Assembly (NCBI RefSeq): GCF_016758195.1 | Contig: NZ_QYAC01000009.1 | Location: forward strand, 1 to 64,000 | DNA from: Leucobacter chromiireducens subsp. solipictus | GTDB taxonomy: Bacteria > Actinomycetota > Actinomycetes > Actinomycetales > Microbacteriaceae | Direction: 5' to 3' | Length of the DNA stretch: 64,000 nt | Shown here: piece after piece, positions 41,563 to 50,120 of the stretch | Layout of the letters: every line of letters starts with the position of its first letter | How positions within the stretch are numbered: the first letter of the stretch is position 1 | Notes under the pieces: generated by a model | Databases searched by the model: none | Told to the model about the DNA's origin: nothing | Seen by the model: the letters and a program-made list of their open reading frames with translations, nothing else | Program-made: the position numbers and the translations under genes

Positions 41563-41608
41563 GGCCCCCGGTCGCGCCCGCTCCTCGGAGCGAGCGCGAC
41601 CGGGGGCC
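41563..41608 (+). terminator. Terminator of the adhesin gene
   Basis: 15-bp outer stem (41563-41577 with 41594-41608) and inner GCTCC/GGAGC stem. Confidence 0.72.
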
Positions 41609-41805
41609 GAGTCGTCTGGCGCGTCGGATGAGCCCCGAGGCGCGGCGCTTAGCGACACGGCGCTCCGGGAATGCGGCGGGGCGCTGGGCGTTGCATCACT
41701 CGGGGATCGGGGCGCGGTCGAGGGATCGCGGGCACGGAATTGCTCTGTGCGATCCCTCGACACGACACCGGACACGTGCTGTCCCGCTGAAAGGATGCAT
41801 TCCGC

Positions 41806-42390
41806 ATGACCACCACCTCCGAGCGCCCGCTCATCAAGCTCATCGTCGGCAGCGTGCGCCCCGTGCGCGTCGGCGACCAGATCGCCGCGGCGCTCGCCCC
41901 CGTGCTGGCCGAGGCGGCTGACGCCCGCGTGGAGATCGTTGACCTCGCGGAGCTCGGGCTGCCGCTGCTCGACGAACCGCTGATGCCGGCACTGAACCAG
42001 TACCAGCACGCGCACACCAAGGCCTGGAGCGCGAGTGTCTCGGAGAGCGACGCGGTGGTCTTCCTCACCCCGCAGTACAACGGCGGCTACCCCGCGTCCC
42101 TGAAGAACGCGATCGACTACCTGTTCCACGAGTGGAAGGGCAAGCCGGCATCCGTGATCAGCTACGGCGGCTACGGTGGCGGCGCGGCCGCGGAGCAGCT
42201 GCACAGCGTCATGAAGTTCATCGGCTTCGACACCGTGAGCCAGGGCGTCGAGATCACGCTGCCGCGTGAGTCCTATGGTGCCGACGGGCGACTCACCGAC
42301 GCGGCACCGATCATCGCGGGCTCCGCGGATGATATTCGTGAGCTCGGCGAGGCGTTCGCGGCACGCCTGAACGAAGCGGTCGCGGCCTAA
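41806..42390 (+). CDS. NADPH-dependent FMN reductase (flavodoxin-like)
   Basis: 194 aa. GSVRPVRVGDQIA is the FMN phosphate loop and LTPQYNGGYPASLKNAIDYL the ring-binding loop of the NADPH-dependent FMN/quinone reductase family. YGGYGGGAAAEQL completes the site. Single gene in an envelope-protein neighbourhood, with no link to the oxygenase cluster. It probably detoxifies quinones or supplies flavin. Confidence 0.88.
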   Translation: MTTTSERPLIKLIVGSVRPVRVGDQIAAALAPVLAEAADARVEIVDLAELGLPLLDEPLMPALNQYQHAHTKAWSASVSESDAVVFLTPQYNGGYPASLKNAIDYLFHEWKGKPASVISYGGYGGGAAAEQLHSVMKFIGFDTVSQGVEITLPRESYGADGRLTDAAPIIAGSADDIRELGEAFAARLNEAVAA

Positions 42391-42939
42391 GCCGCCGCTG
42401 GGGCCCGGCTGGCGGCGCCCGACCCGGCTAGCGGCATCCGACCCGGCTGGCGGCGCCCGATTCGACTGGCTGGGCCCCACAACCGACCTCTTCTGGCACA
42501 ACCGACCCCGAACTCGCGCGAAATCCTGCGTGTTCCGGGTCGGTTGTGCATTTCCGGCTCGGTTGTGGGGCGCGGCGACGCTGCGTGCTCCCGGGCCCCA
42601 GACTTCCGGAACCCAGGCTTCCGGAATCCAGGCTCGCGCAGCTCAGGACGAGCCGCGTCTCGGTCGCCGAGCGGACGGCCGATCCTGCGGGAGATGCGGC
42701 AGGCCGACGGGACGCGTGATCCCGCATCGCTTGCTACACTCGTGCCCGTGAGTTCCCGAGAGCTGTACTCCCAGCGTCAGGAGGTTGTTGGCGACGCACT
42801 CGCCGACGACGACTAGCTGGATGTCACCGCCGCGCCCGCGCCCTGCGCGCCCCGTGCGGCGGTGTCACCGTACCCTCACTCACCTCTGCGGGAGCGCACG
42901 CTGCAGACAGCTGTGCGCGGGCTCCCAGAAAGCGCGATC
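42391..42939. other. Intergenic region, 549 bp, with repeat element
   Basis: Begins with about three imperfect copies of a GGCTGGCGGCGCCCGACCC-type unit (42407-42470). A nested inverted repeat (42475-42570) and short CTTCCGGAA-containing direct repeats near 42603-42640 follow. A short frame ending at 42816 (VSSRELYSQRQEVVGDALADDD) has no start signal and may be a gene fragment. No gene called. Confidence 0.5.
42475..42570. repeat. Nested palindromic element
   Basis: Outer 12-bp arms CCCCACAACCGA (42475-42486) and TCGGTTGTGGGG (42559-42570). Inner 13-bp arms GCACAACCGACCC (42496-42508) and GGGTCGGTTGTGC (42537-42549). All four share the core ACAACCGA. It looks like a REP/MITE-type intergenic repeat. 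Confidence 0.55.
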
Positions 42940-43443
42940 ATGCTTCCCCTGACCGACTCCTTCATCCGTTCGTCCTTCATCAATGTCTCCCGTCGGGAGG
43001 TGAAGGAAATGACGGTGCCGGATCAGCTCGCCGAGTTCGGCCCGGACGACTGGGCACAGCTCGACTACCTCGGCTGGCGGGATCCGAAGTTTGTGCGGCG
43101 CGGCTACGTGGTCCTGCCCCGGCTCGACGGTGACCCCGTCGGGGTGCTCCTCACCCAGGCTGAGGCGACCCCGCGCGCCCGGGCACTGTGCAACTGGTGC
43201 CGCGACGTGCGGCTCCCCAACGATGTCGTCTTCTGGAGCGCGAAACGCGTGGGCGATGCCGGGCGGCGCGGCAACACCGTGGGCACCCTGGTGTGCCGCG
43301 CGTTCGAGTGCTCCCGCAACGTGCGGAATGATCCGCCGCCCGCGTACACCGGTTTCGATGTGGCGGCGGCGCGCGAGCGCCGGATCGACGATCTCCGGCT
43401 CAAAGCGGCGGGATTCGCCGACATGCTCCTCACCGGTCGGTAG
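42940..43443 (+). CDS. FBP-domain (FusB-like, EF-G-binding) zinc-finger protein
   Basis: 167 aa from ATG 42940 (MLPLTDSFIRSSFINVSRRE). It has the FBP/FusB order: N-terminal helical part, LDYLGWRDPKF, a zinc finger with ALCNWCRDVR, AKRVGDAGRRGNTVGTLVC, then C-x4-C (CRAFECSRNVR). FusB-type proteins bind EF-G and rescue stalled translocation complexes; some give fusidic acid resistance. Actinobacterial homologues are common and mostly uncharacterised. Confidence 0.84.
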   Translation: MLPLTDSFIRSSFINVSRREVKEMTVPDQLAEFGPDDWAQLDYLGWRDPKFVRRGYVVLPRLDGDPVGVLLTQAEATPRARALCNWCRDVRLPNDVVFWSAKRVGDAGRRGNTVGTLVCRAFECSRNVRNDPPPAYTGFDVAAARERRIDDLRLKAAGFADMLLTGR

Positions 43444-43449
43444 CCGCGC

Positions 43450-43486
43450 GGCCCCGGTGCAGCGCGGACCGTGCCGCACCGGGGCC
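43450..43486 (+). terminator. Terminator after the FBP gene
   Basis: 11-bp stem GGCCCCGGTGC/GCACCGGGGCC (43450-43460 with 43476-43486). Confidence 0.6.
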
Positions 43487-43622
43487 CGTCCCTCAATACA
43501 ATGAGGGGAGTGGCACACGGAGATCGTGTCCGGACGTTGACGCAGAGTGACCCGATCGGGGAGTGCGCGTTCCGCGAGAGCGGTTGAGCCGGAAGCCACC
43601 TGCACAAGGGGGATGTTCAGGC

Positions 43623-46600
43623 GTGCGTGGCGCAATGCAGTGGGGGAGCCCGGTCCGGGCAGGTGCGGGTCGGGTCCGCGGGGACCAGTTGCGACGGTGG
43701 ATCGCGGCGGCAGCGGCAATCACGCCGCTCGTCGCGTCACTCCTCGTCGCCTCGCCGGCACCCGCCCTCGCCACCGTGGAATCGTCACCGCCTCCCGTGG
43801 TGGAGAACTCCGCGGAACTCCCCTCGGCGGGGGACACCTCTGAGGCACCGGAGCCCGATCCCGTGGAACCCGATCCGGCGCAGTCTGATCCAGCGCAGTC
43901 TGGTCCAGCGCAGTCTGGTCCAGCGCAGTCTGATCCGGGGCGGTCCGAACCGGCGGAGGACGGCTCTGAGGCGACGGTGCCCGATCCCGTGGAACCCGAT
44001 CCGGCGCAGTCTGATCCGGGGCGGTCCGAACCGGCGGAGGACGGCTCTGAGGCGACGGTGCCCGATCCGGTAGAGCCCGATCCGGGACGGGACGTGCCCG
44101 CGCCGACTCCGGCGGCGGATCCCGCGCCGGTGGGCGCGGGATCCGCCGACCGGCTTCCCGCCCCCGCGGGAGGAACGCCGAGCCCGAACGGGGCCGAGCC
44201 TTCGGGGCTGAACCTGTACACCGCCCAAGGGCTCGCTGAGCCGGTGAAGACGGTCACCGTGGAGCACCCGGAGTCGGGCATCCGGGTGGTCCGGCAATGG
44301 AACAAGGTCACCGGCCCCGTGTCCGGTCCGATCCGAGCGGGCGAGGTGCTGCAGTTCCACACGGCGATCACGAACACGGGCACGAACTCCTGGACTGCGG
44401 CGAACCCGCTCCGTTACGAGTCCACTCTGGACGAGCTCACCACGGGAGCGGTCTACTCCGGCTCTCGCACGGGCACGCACCCGAACTACTGCGCGCCGAC
44501 GGAGTGGTCGGCAAACTGCGGCTCCGGGATCACGCAGAGCGGCTCGGCCCTGTCGCTGAGCTTCGCCCTCGCCCCGGGCGCGACCCGCTACATCAGCGTG
44601 CGCGTCCAGGTGCGCAACCATTTCCCCGACTCCCTCCTCCTCGCGGACACCGCAACGGTCTCGGGTGCTCTCGGGGTAGGTGGGGCGCCGTTCACGACCG
44701 ATGCTCGGCTCGCGGCACCGGTCACCGCGCAGCTTCCGGACCTCGAGTTCGTCACGGAACGCTTGACGAAGGTGGGCGGGGCGGCGCAGGGCCCGATCCG
44801 CGCCGGCGACGTGCTGCAGTACCACGTTGCCGTCAAGAACTCGGGGGCCGGCGACTGGACGGCGAAGTCAGCCTGGGCCGAAGACCGGCTCGCCACCATC
44901 ACGACCGACATTTCGGGGCTGCGTGACGACGCGATCATTCTCGGCGCTCGCGCGGGCGCACACTCGAGCTACTGCGGGCCCACGGAGTGGAGCCCCTACT
45001 GCGGCAGTTCCCCCACCGCCGACGCGGAAGGCCGGATCTCGCAGAGCTTCCCGCTGAACGCCGGGGCCATCTACTACGTCAACGTGCGGATCCAGATCAC
45101 GAACGACTTCCTCGCGGGAGACCAACGCCTGGCACACGCCTTTGTTGCGTCAGGGGACCCCGGGGCGGGGGCCCCACGGGTTGAACGTACCGCCGAATTT
45201 GATGACCGAGTGACCGTGCAACACCCGGATCTCGCGTTTTCGGACGCGCGATGGACGAAGGTCGCGGGGAAGGCGGGCGGCCCGATCCGCGCCGGCGACG
45301 TGTTGCAGTACCACGTGGCCGTGAAGAACGTGGGCGCGGGGGATTGGACGGCGAAGTCCGCGTGGGCGGCCGAGCGGCTTGCCACGATCACCGCGGACGT
45401 GTCCGGGCTGCGCGATGACGCGGTGATCCTGGGCTCGCGCGTTGGACCCAACGCGTACTACTGCGGTCCCACCGAATGGTCCCCGTACTGTGGCACCGCC
45501 CCCGCTGTCGCCGCTGACGGCACCATCGTGGAGCGGTTCGCGCTCGCCGCCGGTGCCACACAATTCTTCAACATTCGGATGCAGATCACGAACGATTTCC
45601 TTGCGGGAGACCAACGCCTCGATTCTGTGTTCACCACGACCGGGGAGCCCGGGAACGGCGAACCGCGGATCACGCGGACCCATGAGTTCAGCGATCGGGT
45701 CGAGGTGCAGCACCCCGACCTCGAATTCTCGGACGCACGGTGGACGAAGGTCGCGGGCAAGGCAGGCGGCCCGATCCGCGCCGGCGACGTGTTGCAGTAC
45801 CACGTGGCCGTGAAGAACACGGGTGCGGGGGATTGGACGGCGAAGTCCGCGTGGGCGGCCGAGCGGCTCGCGACGGTCACCGCCGACGTGTCAGGACTGC
45901 GCGATGACGCGGTGATCCTGGGCTCGCGCGTGGGACCGAACTCCTATTACTGCGGGCCGACGGAGTGGTCGCCGTACTGCGGCACCTCACCGGCCGTGGC
46001 CGCCGACGGCACCGTGACCGAGAAGTTCGCACTTGCCGCAGGCGCGACCCACTACGTCAACGTGCGGATCCAGATCACGAACGATTTCCTTGCGGGGGAT
46101 CAGCGTCTCGACGCGGTGTTCACCACGACCGGGGAGCCTGGGAACGGCCAGCCGAGGGTCACACGGACGCATGAATTCAGCGATCGGGTCGAGGTGCAGC
46201 ACCCGGACCTGGAACTCGCCGATGCGCGGTGGACGAAGGTCGCGGGCAAAGTGGGCGGCCCGATCCGCGCCGGCGACGTGCTGCAGTATCACGTGGCCGT
46301 GAAGAACACGGGCGCGGGGGATTGGACGGCGAAGTCCGCGTGGGCGGCGGATCGCCTCGCGCAGATCACCGCCGACGTGTCGGGCCTCCGCGATGATGCC
46401 GTGGTGATCGGCGCGCGCGTGGGTGCCAGCGCCGGATACTGCGCGCCCACCGAGTGGTCCCCCTATTGCGGCACGTCTCCGGCGGTCAGCGCGGACGGGA
46501 CAATCTCGGAGTCCTTCCCGCTCGCGGCCGGCGCGACGCACTACATGAACGTGCGGATCCAGATCACGAACGATTTCCTTGCGGGGGATCAGCGTCTCGA

Positions 46601-49600
46601 CACCGTATTCACCACCGGCGGGGACCCGGGCAATGACCGGCCCAGGATCGAGCACTCCCATGCGTTCGGCGAGCGCGTCACCGTGCAGCATCCTGAACTG
46701 CAGATTCAGCGCCAGCTCTGGACCAAGGTCGGCGGCGACCCGCAGGGGCCGGTCCGCGCAGGAGACGTGTTGCAGTACCACGTTGCCGTGAAAAACACGG
46801 GCGACGGCGACTGGGTGGCGAAGTCGAGCTGGGCGAACGAAACGCTCGCCCGGTTCTCCAGCGACCTGACCGGCGTGCTGGACGATGCCGTGTTCATGGA
46901 ATCGCGGACCGGTACCCACGCCACGTATTGCGGGCCCACCGAAATGACCGCATCCTGCGGCAGCGCGCTGCCGGCGCCCATCGACGGAAAGATCGTCTCT
47001 GACTTCGCCCTCCCCGCCGGCGCTGTGCAGTACATGAACTACCGGGTGCGCGTCTCCGACGCCTACACGGGGGACCACCGACTCGTGAACCCCGTGTGCG
47101 CGACGGGGAACCCCGGAAACGGCCAAGCGGCGGTGTCAGACTGTGGGGAGACCCTCGCTGAGCTGGAACTCCAGTATCCAGACGTCGAGGTGACCGTCTC
47201 CACGGAGAAGCGCCCCAATCCCACGTCGGCGCTCCGCGCCGGAGACACCGTCAGCTACACCGTCAGCCTCGAGAACACGGGGGACGGTGACTGGAATCAG
47301 CCATCGAATTGGGCAGCGGGCAATCCGCTCTCACTCACCATGGATCTCTCCGACGTGCTGGACGATGCCGCGGTCACGCGCGCGCCCACGGGCGGGGCGT
47401 CGATCGCTCAGACAGAGCTCCGCTGGTCAGGCGGACTCGCCGCGGGCCGCACGCAACGCATCGAATTCGATGTGCGGGTGGCGAATCAGAGTGCCGGATC
47501 AGGCAGCAACCTGATGCTTCGCGCGGAGGCGGTGGCGACGGGGGACACCCGAAACCCGGCCGCCCAGCCTTCCCACCTCACCCGATCGGCCGAGACCGAA
47601 CTGGGAGTGGGCGAGCGGTGGACGCTGAGTAAGCGGGCATACCGCGCGAACGGTGATGAGCTGTCCGAACATGCGTCGGTGCGGCCCGGCGACGCGATTA
47701 CCTATCGCGTCGAGGCATCCGCGGTCGGCGGCTGGCCCGTCCCCCGAGTTGCGCTCAGCGACGACCTCAGCGATGTGCTCGATAATGCTGAGCTCGAGGG
47801 CGATGTCGAGCTGCGCATCGGCGATGCGCCGGGACGCGTGCTGCCGGTGCGCGACGATACGGTCGAAACCGGAGAATTTGTGTTGCCGGGGACCGGGAAC
47901 GCGGCGATCGTGTACACCGTCCGGGTGCCCGAGGACATGCGTTCGGGAACGCTGCGGAACTCGGCGTCGGGGGAGGCCTTCGGGGTTGCCGGAGGCGCGA
48001 TCGCACCTCAGGGCTGCGGTGCGGCCCAGACTCCGTGCATCACCGAGCACCGAATCACGGCACCCGAGCCGCTGATCGAGAAGCGGATGTCGCCAGGCGC
48101 GAGCGTCGCCCGCGGCGACACGGTGAGCTACACGGTGCGGGTCACGAACCCGGGCCCCGGCGCGTGGACGGAGCGCACCCCGCTCTCCATGATCGATGAG
48201 CTGGGGCGGGTCCTGGATGACGCGGAGATGCTGGGGGAGTCGGGTGCCGAGGTGACGGTGCACACCAGCGACCCGTCCGCAGCAGCCAGTCTCCCCGTTC
48301 GGAATGAGCGCATCGCGTGGTCGGGGTCGCTGGCGGCGGGAGCCTGGGTCGAGTTCCAGTACCGGGTGCGGGTCGGGACCGATGCCAGTGCCGGTGACCG
48401 GGTCTTGGTGAACGAGGCCTGCACGGGCGCTCCCGGGAAAGAACGGGTGTGCGACGAGGTACGGGCCACGATCCCGCTCTCGCCGACCGAGATTGACCGG
48501 CCACAGTGGGGCGGCGGGGATGCGGACGGCTGTGCGACCCCGCCGTGGATTACGCTGCCGGTCACGCCCGGGGTGGTGTACACGATGGCCGGAACCGTCG
48601 AACCCGGGGGATCGGTGACGGTCACGGCGACCCCGCGTCCGGGCTACACGCTGGTCGTGCCGGCCGGGTGGACGCCCGATCCGGACGGTGTCACCGCGAG
48701 CTTCACGGTCGAGTTCCCCACGTGTGAGGGGAAGAACTACGTCTTCCCCGAGGTGGACGTCGTCCTGGGTGGCTGCGCCGAAGACGGGACGATCACCCCG
48801 CCCGCGGTGCGTCTGCCCGACACCGAGGGGATCGAGTATCGCATCGACGGCGAGGTGGTTGCAGGTGGCACGGTCGTGATCACGGCGACCGCGCAACCCG
48901 GATTCACGCTTCGGGTGTTGGCACACTCCACCGGGTGGCAGCTCGCCCCGGACGGGCAGACCGCCTCCCACACCGTCACCTTCCCCAAGCCCGCGTGTTC
49001 GGGACCTGGCGAAGGCGGCTCGGCATGGGTCCCGGACCTTCCGATCTGGACGGGCCCCAGCTGCGAGGTGCCGGACCGCGCCCCCGCGCTCACCCTGCCG
49101 GACACAGAGGGGCTGGAATACTCCGTCGAGGGTGAGGTCGCGCTCGGCTCGACCGTGACGGTGACCGTGCGCGCCCTGGACGGGTCGGTGCTCGGTCACC
49201 GGGACGGCTGGACGTACAGCTCCGACCGACGCAGCGCGAGCTGGCGCATTGCGTTCGCGCCGCCGAGCGGGTGCGATACTGGCGGAAATACCGACGGCGG
49301 CCCGACCGAGCCGGGCGGCGAGGGCGGAACCGACGGCGAGACCGACGGTGGGACCGAGGGTGGCGAAGACGGTGGCGGAACCGAGGGCGGAACCGACCCG
49401 TCTGAACCCGGCACTGACCCCTCGGACGACATCGAGGTGCCGCCGATTCCGAGCCTGCCCGATCCGGTGTGCGTGGCCGGGGACGTCGTCATGCCGAGCC
49501 TCGAAGTGATCCTCGTGCCCGGTGTGTGGTACGAAGTTGCGGGGGAGATCGCCCCTGGGGCTACGGTGGTGCTGACCGCGCGGACGCTGCCCGGGTACAT

Positions 49601-50120
49601 CTTGCAGAACACGGCGGACTGGATGACGGGCCGCTGGGAGGTCGCACCGGATCGGCGCAGCGCCACGCAGACGGTGCGATTCCCCACCGTGGAGGAGCTC
49701 TGCGGCGGCGGAATCGGCCCCACGGACCCCACGGATCCGACGGACCCGACCGAGCCCACGGATCCGACGGATCCGACGGACCCGACCGAGCCCACGGATC
49801 CGACCGAGCCCACGGATCCGACCGAGCCGACGGATCCGACCGAGCCCACGCATCCGACTGAGCCCACCGATCCGACCGGCCCAACACGCCCCACGGACCC
49901 CACCGCGCCTGCCGACCCGGGCGATCCCGGCGCGCCGGCGCGTCCGGGCGGCTCTGCCGATCCCGCGGGCACGAGCGCCCCGCTCCCGGCGGCCGAACGT
50001 TCGCTTGCGGTGACCGGGAGCGCCGGCACCTTCGGCGTCCTGCTCGGTGCCGCCGCATGCTTCCTCGTCGGCGCGGCGATGTTCACCCGTCGGCGCGGCA
50101 CCGCGGAGCGAAACGGCTAG
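43623..50120 (+). CDS. Giant LAVTG-anchored surface protein with six ~163-residue repeats
   Basis: About 2165 aa; GTG 43623 fits the AAGGGGGATGTT ribosome site better than ATG 43635 or the frame start at 43563. The signal peptide ends near ALATVESS. A PDPVEPDPAQS low-complexity stalk precedes six units starting near residues 226, 380, 543, 706, 869 and 1032, each WTKVAGK-GGPIRAGDVLQYHVAV...YCGPTEWSPYCG...VRIQITNDFLAGDQRL. The last five are spaced exactly 489 bp apart. DUF11-like domains (about 1195-1620), two or more Cys-bounded Ig-like modules, a Gly/Glu-rich run, a TDPTEP repeat and LAVTG (about 2128) plus TM follow. A fibrous wall protein. Confidence 0.82.
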   Translation: MRGAMQWGSPVRAGAGRVRGDQLRRWIAAAAAITPLVASLLVASPAPALATVESSPPPVVENSAELPSAGDTSEAPEPDPVEPDPAQSDPAQSGPAQSGPAQSDPGRSEPAEDGSEATVPDPVEPDPAQSDPGRSEPAEDGSEATVPDPVEPDPGRDVPAPTPAADPAPVGAGSADRLPAPAGGTPSPNGAEPSGLNLYTAQGLAEPVKTVTVEHPESGIRVVRQWNKVTGPVSGPIRAGEVLQFHTAITNTGTNSWTAANPLRYESTLDELTTGAVYSGSRTGTHPNYCAPTEWSANCGSGITQSGSALSLSFALAPGATRYISVRVQVRNHFPDSLLLADTATVSGALGVGGAPFTTDARLAAPVTAQLPDLEFVTERLTKVGGAAQGPIRAGDVLQYHVAVKNSGAGDWTAKSAWAEDRLATITTDISGLRDDAIILGARAGAHSSYCGPTEWSPYCGSSPTADAEGRISQSFPLNAGAIYYVNVRIQITNDFLAGDQRLAHAFVASGDPGAGAPRVERTAEFDDRVTVQHPDLAFSDARWTKVAGKAGGPIRAGDVLQYHVAVKNVGAGDWTAKSAWAAERLATITADVSGLRDDAVILGSRVGPNAYYCGPTEWSPYCGTAPAVAADGTIVERFALAAGATQFFNIRMQITNDFLAGDQRLDSVFTTTGEPGNGEPRITRTHEFSDRVEVQHPDLEFSDARWTKVAGKAGGPIRAGDVLQYHVAVKNTGAGDWTAKSAWAAERLATVTADVSGLRDDAVILGSRVGPNSYYCGPTEWSPYCGTSPAVAADGTVTEKFALAAGATHYVNVRIQITNDFLAGDQRLDAVFTTTGEPGNGQPRVTRTHEFSDRVEVQHPDLELADARWTKVAGKVGGPIRAGDVLQYHVAVKNTGAGDWTAKSAWAADRLAQITADVSGLRDDAVVIGARVGASAGYCAPTEWSPYCGTSPAVSADGTISESFPLAAGATHYMNVRIQITNDFLAGDQRLDTVFTTGGDPGNDRPRIEHSHAFGERVTVQHPELQIQRQLWTKVGGDPQGPVRAGDVLQYHVAVKNTGDGDWVAKSSWANETLARFSSDLTGVLDDAVFMESRTGTHATYCGPTEMTASCGSALPAPIDGKIVSDFALPAGAVQYMNYRVRVSDAYTGDHRLVNPVCATGNPGNGQAAVSDCGETLAELELQYPDVEVTVSTEKRPNPTSALRAGDTVSYTVSLENTGDGDWNQPSNWAAGNPLSLTMDLSDVLDDAAVTRAPTGGASIAQTELRWSGGLAAGRTQRIEFDVRVANQSAGSGSNLMLRAEAVATGDTRNPAAQPSHLTRSAETELGVGERWTLSKRAYRANGDELSEHASVRPGDAITYRVEASAVGGWPVPRVALSDDLSDVLDNAELEGDVELRIGDAPGRVLPVRDDTVETGEFVLPGTGNAAIVYTVRVPEDMRSGTLRNSASGEAFGVAGGAIAPQGCGAAQTPCITEHRITAPEPLIEKRMSPGASVARGDTVSYTVRVTNPGPGAWTERTPLSMIDELGRVLDDAEMLGESGAEVTVHTSDPSAAASLPVRNERIAWSGSLAAGAWVEFQYRVRVGTDASAGDRVLVNEACTGAPGKERVCDEVRATIPLSPTEIDRPQWGGGDADGCATPPWITLPVTPGVVYTMAGTVEPGGSVTVTATPRPGYTLVVPAGWTPDPDGVTASFTVEFPTCEGKNYVFPEVDVVLGGCAEDGTITPPAVRLPDTEGIEYRIDGEVVAGGTVVITATAQPGFTLRVLAHSTGWQLAPDGQTASHTVTFPKPACSGPGEGGSAWVPDLPIWTGPSCEVPDRAPALTLPDTEGLEYSVEGEVALGSTVTVTVRALDGSVLGHRDGWTYSSDRRSASWRIAFAPPSGCDTGGNTDGGPTEPGGEGGTDGETDGGTEGGEDGGGTEGGTDPSEPGTDPSDDIEVPPIPSLPDPVCVAGDVVMPSLEVILVPGVWYEVAGEIAPGATVVLTARTLPGYILQNTADWMTGRWEVAPDRRSATQTVRFPTVEELCGGGIGPTDPTDPTDPTEPTDPTDPTDPTEPTDPTEPTDPTEPTDPTEPTHPTEPTDPTGPTRPTDPTAPADPGDPGAPARPGGSADPAGTSAPLPAAERSLAVTGSAGTFGVLLGAAACFLVGAAMFTRRRGTAERNG
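44298..47190 (+). repeat. Six tandem intragenic repeats, 489-bp period
   Basis: The TGGACGAAGG-type landmark lies at 44298, 44763, 45252, 45741, 46230 and 46719. Intervals are 465 and then four times 489 bp. Units 3, 4 and 5 are close to identical over long stretches (for example GATTTCCTTGCGGG and the AAGTCCGCGTGGGCGG region), indicating recent duplication or gene conversion. Confidence 0.85.
49718..49744 (+). repeat. 27-bp arm of an inverted repeat in the TDPTEP-coding region
   Basis: A perfect 27-nt reverse-complement copy lies at 50370-50396 within the convergent SHIRT gene. It is embedded in a longer stretch of 9-bp ACGGATCCG/ACGGACCCC-like units coding Thr-Asp-Pro and Thr-Glu-Pro (49720-49880). 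Confidence 0.75.

Noticed and set aside
42748-42816. Short frame ending VVGDALADDD before the FBP gene
   Set aside because: No ribosome site and too short; at most a gene fragment.
49720-49880. Short regular DNA repeats that could suggest a CRISPR array
   Set aside because: They are 9-bp units coding Thr-Asp/Glu-Pro in frame within a surface protein gene, with no unique spacers and no cas gene nearby.
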